From NCBI GenBank assembly GCA_943359415.1, contig CALRHQ010000031.1, forward strand, positions 1 through 11,086: a stretch of 11,086 bases of DNA, written 5' to 3'. Below the pieces are notes generated by a model. That model searched no databases, was not told where the DNA came from, and saw only the letters and a program-made list of their open reading frames with translations. This document shows positions 6,698 to 11,086 of the stretch, in pieces; within the stretch, counting starts at the first letter, position 1; every line of letters begins with the position of its first letter. Both the position numbers and the translations under genes were made by a program. The stretch comes from Candidatus Peribacteria bacterium. Lineage in GTDB: Bacteria; Patescibacteriota; Gracilibacteria; UBA1369; LOWO2-01-FULL-3.

Positions 6698-7213
6698 ATG
6701 AAGAAAGGTTTCACGCTCATTGAGCTTTTGATTGTCATTGCGATAATCGGTATTTTAGCTGTAGCTTTCCTACCAAGTCTACTTGGCGCACCTGCGAAAG
6801 GAAGAGATACTGCAAGACTTGCTGATTTGCAAAAGATACAAAAAGTTTTAGTAAATGCTTATTTGTCTGGAAAGGCTTATCCTGCTAGTACTGGATGTAT
6901 AAACAAAGATCTTGATACTGGATATGCTGCTCCTAATGCTGATTGGATTCCTGCATTCAGTGCTGAATTTGGTGGAAAAATACCAACAGATCCTCAAACT
7001 GCAGATTCTAAATATACTGCTGCAATTACTTGTGCCGGTGGAGGATATTATTATAAAATAGCACCAAGTGCTTCTTATAGCTTTGGACTTTATGCTAAGG
7101 TTGAACAAAAAGAGAAAGCAAACAGCACATGTACAGCCGCTTTAGCTGGAACAATAACTCCTGTTGCTGCTGAGACTGCAGACGAATGGTGTTATGCTAT
7201 TTTGACTCAGTAA
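6698..7213 (+). CDS. type IV prepilin (major pilin or pseudopilin)
   Basis: This is a pilin precursor with a class III signal: a short leader MKKG, cleavage expected before Phe, and the conserved FTLIE with Glu at mature position 5. The hydrophobic helix LLIVIAIIGILAVAFLPSLL (about 10-29) anchors it before assembly and packs in the fibre core. The helix continues through GRDTARLADLQKIQKVLVNAYL, followed by KAYP near 59-62, which is typical of pilins with a GspG-like fold. The C-terminal globular domain holds four cysteines (67, 112, 145, 165) and an aromatic-rich strand region, GYYYKIAPSASYSFGLYAK. It is 171 residues long. It lies directly after pilC, has its own likely promoter and is followed by a strong terminator. 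A prepilin peptidase must be encoded elsewhere. Whether it is the major pilin or a minor one cannot be told from sequence, though the dedicated promoter and terminator favour the major pilin. Confidence 0.92.
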   Translation: MKKGFTLIELLIVIAIIGILAVAFLPSLLGAPAKGRDTARLADLQKIQKVLVNAYLSGKAYPASTGCINKDLDTGYAAPNADWIPAFSAEFGGKIPTDPQTADSKYTAAITCAGGGYYYKIAPSASYSFGLYAKVEQKEKANSTCTAALAGTITPVAAETADEWCYAILTQ

Positions 7214-7239
7214 TTTTAGGTTGATTCGCTTTAAACTTT

Positions 7240-7268
7240 AAAAAGGCTTCCTTCGGGAGGCCTTTTTT
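7240..7268 (+). terminator. rho-independent terminator after the pilin gene
   Basis: A 12-bp stem with one G-U pair, AAAAAGGCTTCC (7240-7251) with GGAGGCCTTTTT (7256-7267), closes a C(UUCG)G tetraloop and ends in a run of six T residues. This is a textbook intrinsic terminator 26 bases after the pilin stop. It separates the pilus operon from the large downstream gene. Confidence 0.95.
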
Positions 7269-7364
7269 GTTGAGATAAAATAGCGAGTTTTTCACCTTAA
7301 AAAATCAGTGAAAATTATGTCAATTGAAAGTTTTTCAAAAAGTTGATTTTTTGGCTTTGTGTAA

Positions 7365-7394
7365 TTGTTTTTCTGGTGTTTTTTGTGGTATATT
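7365..7394 (+). promoter_or_regulatory. candidate promoter of the large secreted protein gene
   Basis: TTGTTT (7365-7370, three of six) and TATATT (7389-7394, five of six) lie 18 bases apart. The TGG directly before the -10 creates an extended -10 element like that of the pilus operon promoter. The predicted start near 7401 leaves a leader of about 17 bases that just includes the GGAGA ribosome binding site. The surrounding sequence is T-rich, which raises the chance of a fortuitous match. Confidence 0.45.
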
Positions 7395-7402
7395 TTTTTG
7401 TT

Positions 7403-7407
7403 GGAGA
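7403..7407 (+). promoter_or_regulatory. Shine-Dalgarno sequence of the large secreted protein gene
   Basis: GGAGA lies 10 bases before the ATG at 7418 and supports that start. It is the only well-placed Shine-Dalgarno sequence in the window; the other plus-strand genes show none. Confidence 0.65.
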
Positions 7408-7417
7408 ACCATTTTTT

Positions 7418-10400
7418 ATGAACCTTATTCTTATCAAAAATCGGTTGTTGTCTGCATTGGTTTTAGTGGCCATTGTTTCGACTGAAATATTTTCCGCTCC
7501 AGTGGCGTATGCTTTGACGACTATAAGTGAAGCCTCTAAGCCAGGCAGTTTTGAAGAGACTTACGATCTGATTACCGTAATTGTTGATTCAGAGCTGGAT
7601 AAAGATCTAGGTTCTTATGCCGGACTTAAAAATAAATATCCTGATAATCTCAAGGAAAATACTTTGGGAGAAAGGATTGTTCGTTATTCTGAAGATCTTC
7701 AAAGCAGCAATGAATATACCGATGTTCAGGTTTTGATTTTTGATAAAAATAAAGAAACCACCTATGACTTGGCTAATGCCCTTGAGAATCTGTATTTCAA
7801 TGGTAATGATGAAAATAAAAATAGACTTGCCGGTGTAGTTCTAGTTGGAAATATCCCTTTACCTGTTGTGAATAAAAATGGAGAAAAATTTGTAAGTATG
7901 TATCCATATACCGACTTTGAAAGTAAAACTTACAAGTACGACCTGAAGACTTTGAATTTTGAATATGATCAAAATATTACCTTCCCTAAGCCGGAAATCT
8001 GGGGTGGAGTAATCAAAGCTGATACTGTTGGAGTTAAAGGACAAGAGGAGCTTGCAAATTTCTTTGATAAAAATCATTTATATTATTCAGGAGTTAGCGA
8101 GTATGCGAATTTTGATAAAAAAATATTTTATGGAGATTTGGTTCATGAAGAAGAATCTGTAAATACCGATGTTTACCCTGCGTATTTGAAGTATTTAAAA
8201 TATTGGGAAGATTTGGCGTACATGAGATACAACAAATATTGGGCTAAAGATCTTTCGAAAAGTGCAAATGATCAAGCCGGAGTCAAAGAAGCTGATGATC
8301 TGATGAAAGATTTGCCTGACGTTATGTCGAAGCAGATTATTGATCAATTCCTTTTGCCATATTTTAAAATCATAAGCTCGTATATCGGACAAGCTCACGA
8401 TTTTATTGATGGCACAGGTCGATATGGGTCAAAAGACGCAGATATCCTTGGAGTGCTTATTTCCGCCAAAGATGAATATGCGAAGACATATCTTCGTTAT
8501 TTGAATGATGCTATTGAGAAAAAAATAAATGAAATTGTTTATAAAATTGAAGACACTATTTCTCTTGTTACAAACGTAAACCTTACTGGAAGTTTCACAG
8601 AAGAAGGTGGAGAGATAAAACCTTTTGTACTTACTAAGAATAATCTCACCTATCTTGGTGCGAATATTGGGTATGGATATAATCTGTCGAATTACACTGG
8701 CGGTGCAAATGGAAGCCATTATTTGAATGGTATCAATTATGATTTATTGAAAAATGCGAAACAATGTAGCGTGTATTTAGGATCATATACTCCAGGAAGC
8801 AAAGATTATTCGATATTAACTCGTGCGATAAGATCTGATGATCCCAGCACTGGTATCCCTGTTCATACTTTTGGAGTGAACACTCGAATTTTGAATGAGA
8901 ATGAAGCAAAAAAACTAACAAATGGAAATGCTTTAACCGGTGCTGTAATAGAATCAAATGCTGATTATGGAATCCCTGCATTTTATCCAAATCCAAACTT
9001 TGCGACCGGAGATTATAAAAATTATTTTTTTGGACCACTTCAAGAAGGAGATGTAATTACAAAAATAAATGGCAAAGAAATCAACTCTACGTATACCCTA
9101 GATCAAGCTGCTGAAGCCTCTTACAATGCTGTAAAATCTGTCGTTACTGAAGGTAATGTCACACTTTTCAGCAAGATAGACCAACTGGGATATAAATTAC
9201 TTATTCCATCTTCCGACGATTTAAAAGCCGGAAAAGTTCAGACTGCAGCCGGAAATATAAGTGTTGAGTTTTTCCATAACGGAGAAAAAAAATCTAAAAA
9301 CTTCACTTTCTCTGTTACGAAATCTCAAGATTTATATAACCCCACTTATTATGCTCCATATGGAAGCCCACGTATTTACGTCCTTCTTTCAGATTTAGGA
9401 TTTGAAGGAACTCCATCTTCAGCTATTTTTGATGCTGGCACCATGGGGGCTATTTTCACTCTCTATGATAATATGTCGAGCAATGATCTTGCGGCCGGAT
9501 GTACTATCACAAATGCTTCAAGTAATACCGCCGGTGCTCCAAAAAACAATGACAGATGTTTTTATCCGATAGCAAAAATGCCTATTCTTGATCCTGCAGG
9601 AACTACCGGACTTAAAAATATAAATTTGCCTTATGAGGATAATGAACCTCATTTTAAGCCAAATACACAACTAATGTTCCCTGAAAGTTTCAGCGGAAAA
9701 TATTCTGACCACATGAATATGTTCCAATTCCCTTCTGGATTTGGACTTAATAATTTGGATGAAATTTATTTTAATTCTTGTTTCACTCCTTATCCTACGC
9801 TTGAGCTTACAAATACTTATAGTGAGTCCAGCGGCAATGAATTAAAATTTGGACTTTATTATAATCTGCTAAATAGCTTTAAAAAATTCCGTGAAGATTT
9901 GATAAAGAAAGTCAAAACTGACATAGCTCCAGGTAAAAACGAGACATGGCTTGGTATAGACAAACTTGATGCTTCACAAATTGTGGCAAATAATTCTAAC
10001 AATCAAAATGTTACATTAAAAGATTTTTCTGACAGATATGGATTTTTTGATGGAGTTGATAATAATAAAAATGGATTTGCAGATTTCAAACTAGAAGATT
10101 TGCTTAAAGAAGATGGAAAACCTGGACAAGATGGTGTGTTTGAAACAACGACTTATGATTTTGATGAGGCTGATCTTAAATATGGAATCCCAAGCAATAG
10201 ACTTTCTGAAATTTCAAGAAAGATGCTTTCAAAAAATATTTCTTATACTATTCCGAGAAAGGCACCATGGAATAAATATAATGCTGACATTACGTTAAAT
10301 GTTTCTGTTTCAAATTATAAAAATAAAGATGGTACTGATAAAAAATTATCAAGTGCGATTTTACATAATGAACCTACAAATTACACTATCGCCGCTCAGG

Positions 10401-11086
10401 TAAATGCGAATTCTTCTGACTTGCCTATTGATAATCCGCGCTATGTAGCTTTCTTAAGCACTCCTCCGGATAAAGCTCTAAATGGTGAACCTCAAAAAAT
10501 TTATTATCCAAATGTTTTTGATGCAGAGAATATTGCACAAATAAAAGTAAAACTTGATGCAGTTGCGTGGCAAATAGCTCAAACTCCGGGAGCTGAAGTC
10601 TTGACAGGTGAAAAAAAAGATTTGGTTTCTATCCATGATGAAGTTTACAATAAATATTTGGCCCCTATTGTAGATGCGCAAAAAGATGATAGTCCCGATG
10701 GATTTATTTTGAATGCCGCTTCTTCAACTAAAATCTATGATGCACTTGTGTGGAGAACTCTTGGAATGGATGAGAAACATGATTATATCTTTTCAAGATA
10801 TTTTAATCCTGATAAAGACGCCTATGTAGGTGATAGTGCAAACGGATATGAGGCTGCTTATCTTTTACTAAATGGAGAAAAAGATTCTTTCAAAACAAAT
10901 TTTAATTCAAAAGGTAGTCTTATAAAAACTGCTGATGGTGGTGTTGAAATAGGCACAGCTTCACTTCCAGGAGACACTGCTAAAGCCGGTGGTGGTTCAG
11001 TAAATACAGGTGGAAGCGGAGGAACAGAGCCTGAAGAAGAAAGCGATGAAGCTCAATATGAGTTTGTAGATCTTAAAGATTTCATA
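7418..11086 (+). CDS. large secreted protein with PDZ-like domain, unknown function (partial, C-terminus cut)
   Basis: The frame is open for 1223 codons to the window edge, so the full protein is larger. A classical signal peptide is present: Lys7/Arg9, a hydrophobic core, and probable cleavage after Ala-Tyr-Ala (residue 32). Residues about 45-225 alternate strands and helices. They include GVVLVGNIPLPVV (139-151), a TDF segment after it and PEIWGGVIKAD further on, a layout faintly like the N-terminal part of C25 (gingipain-type) peptidases, but no matching His-Cys catalytic pair is seen. About 230-430 is mainly helical. About 505-600 looks like a PDZ domain: GAVIES (508-513), then GDVITKINGKEI (544-555). 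DNNKNGFAD (881-889) resembles a calcium-binding loop. Cysteines are only at 450, 695, 714 and 788. A Gly/Ser-rich acidic stretch lies near the cut end. It is separately transcribed from the pilus operon. I do not recognise the family. A surface or pilus-associated role is inference only. Confidence 0.9.
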   Translation, partial: MNLILIKNRLLSALVLVAIVSTEIFSAPVAYALTTISEASKPGSFEETYDLITVIVDSELDKDLGSYAGLKNKYPDNLKENTLGERIVRYSEDLQSSNEYTDVQVLIFDKNKETTYDLANALENLYFNGNDENKNRLAGVVLVGNIPLPVVNKNGEKFVSMYPYTDFESKTYKYDLKTLNFEYDQNITFPKPEIWGGVIKADTVGVKGQEELANFFDKNHLYYSGVSEYANFDKKIFYGDLVHEEESVNTDVYPAYLKYLKYWEDLAYMRYNKYWAKDLSKSANDQAGVKEADDLMKDLPDVMSKQIIDQFLLPYFKIISSYIGQAHDFIDGTGRYGSKDADILGVLISAKDEYAKTYLRYLNDAIEKKINEIVYKIEDTISLVTNVNLTGSFTEEGGEIKPFVLTKNNLTYLGANIGYGYNLSNYTGGANGSHYLNGINYDLLKNAKQCSVYLGSYTPGSKDYSILTRAIRSDDPSTGIPVHTFGVNTRILNENEAKKLTNGNALTGAVIESNADYGIPAFYPNPNFATGDYKNYFFGPLQEGDVITKINGKEINSTYTLDQAAEASYNAVKSVVTEGNVTLFSKIDQLGYKLLIPSSDDLKAGKVQTAAGNISVEFFHNGEKKSKNFTFSVTKSQDLYNPTYYAPYGSPRIYVLLSDLGFEGTPSSAIFDAGTMGAIFTLYDNMSSNDLAAGCTITNASSNTAGAPKNNDRCFYPIAKMPILDPAGTTGLKNINLPYEDNEPHFKPNTQLMFPESFSGKYSDHMNMFQFPSGFGLNNLDEIYFNSCFTPYPTLELTNTYSESSGNELKFGLYYNLLNSFKKFREDLIKKVKTDIAPGKNETWLGIDKLDASQIVANNSNNQNVTLKDFSDRYGFFDGVDNNKNGFADFKLEDLLKEDGKPGQDGVFETTTYDFDEADLKYGIPSNRLSEISRKMLSKNISYTIPRKAPWNKYNADITLNVSVSNYKNKDGTDKKLSSAILHNEPTNYTIAAQVNANSSDLPIDNPRYVAFLSTPPDKALNGEPQKIYYPNVFDAENIAQIKVKLDAVAWQIAQTPGAEVLTGEKKDLVSIHDEVYNKYLAPIVDAQKDDSPDGFILNAASSTKIYDALVWRTLGMDEKHDYIFSRYFNPDKDAYVGDSANGYEAAYLLLNGEKDSFKTNFNSKGSLIKTADGGVEIGTASLPGDTAKAGGGSVNTGGSGGTEPEEESDEAQYEFVDLKDFI

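Noticed and set aside
7289..7345. AT-rich hairpins (TTTTCAC/GTGAAAA and TTGAAA/TTTCAA) upstream of the large gene
   Set aside because: Short A/T stems of this kind are expected by chance in such AT-rich sequence, and nothing links them to a regulator.
10113..10298. Small plus-strand frame inside the large secreted protein gene
   Set aside because: It overlaps the continuous 1223-codon frame in another phase and has no start context or recognisable motif.
7418..11086. Use of UGA as glycine (code 25) in the large gene
   Set aside because: No in-frame TGA occurs in any long frame and GGA is freely used for glycine.
1..11086. CRISPR array, tRNA or rRNA genes, insertion sequence or phage genes
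   Set aside because: No regularly spaced repeats, cloverleaf-like segments, rRNA stretches, transposase or phage motifs were seen.

Overview
This AT-rich window reads like a chromosomal fragment of a bacterium with a simple envelope, most likely a member of the Candidate Phyla Radiation (Patescibacteria). The evidence is indirect. The type IV pilus genes are compact and divergent, with a PilB that lacks its usual N-terminal domain and a PilN/PilO pair of low apparent similarity to textbook members. Seven of the nine genes have no visible Shine-Dalgarno sequence. A very large secreted protein of no recognisable family closes the window. All seven complete genes end in TAA. No frame requires UGA to be read as glycine, so the standard code fits and the code-25 lineages (Gracilibacteria, Absconditabacteria) look unlikely. 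The lineage call is an inference.

Layout: (1) 1-556, minus strand: miaA, cut by the left edge. (2) 557-1886, plus strand: a ribosomal stalk operon. It has a weak promoter, an L10-type leader with a transcription attenuator, rplJ (L10), rplL (L7/L12), and a long-stemmed terminator. (3) 2070-7268, plus strand: a type IV pilus operon. A strong extended -10 promoter drives pilN-like, pilO-like, pilB and pilC, which are packed 1-3 bases apart. A 77-base gap with a second promoter then precedes a prepilin gene, and a UUCG-loop terminator ends the unit. (4) 7365 to the right edge, plus strand: a separate transcription unit encoding a secreted protein of at least 1223 residues. It has a signal peptide, an N-terminal region faintly like a caspase/gingipain fold, a probable PDZ domain, a calcium-loop-like motif and a Gly/Ser-rich acidic stretch at the cut end.

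How the parts work together: MiaA (tRNA A37 prenylation) and the L10/L12 stalk serve translation. PilN, PilO, PilB and PilC form the inner-membrane platform and the extension motor that would assemble the adjacent pilin. No pilM, pilT or pilD is present here. The large secreted protein lies next to the pilus operon but is separately transcribed. It may be a surface or pilus-associated factor, but the sequence alone does not show that. It is the best candidate in the window for something undescribed. The second most interesting element is the L10 leader, where a distant 10-base complement to the attenuator loop suggests how antitermination works.
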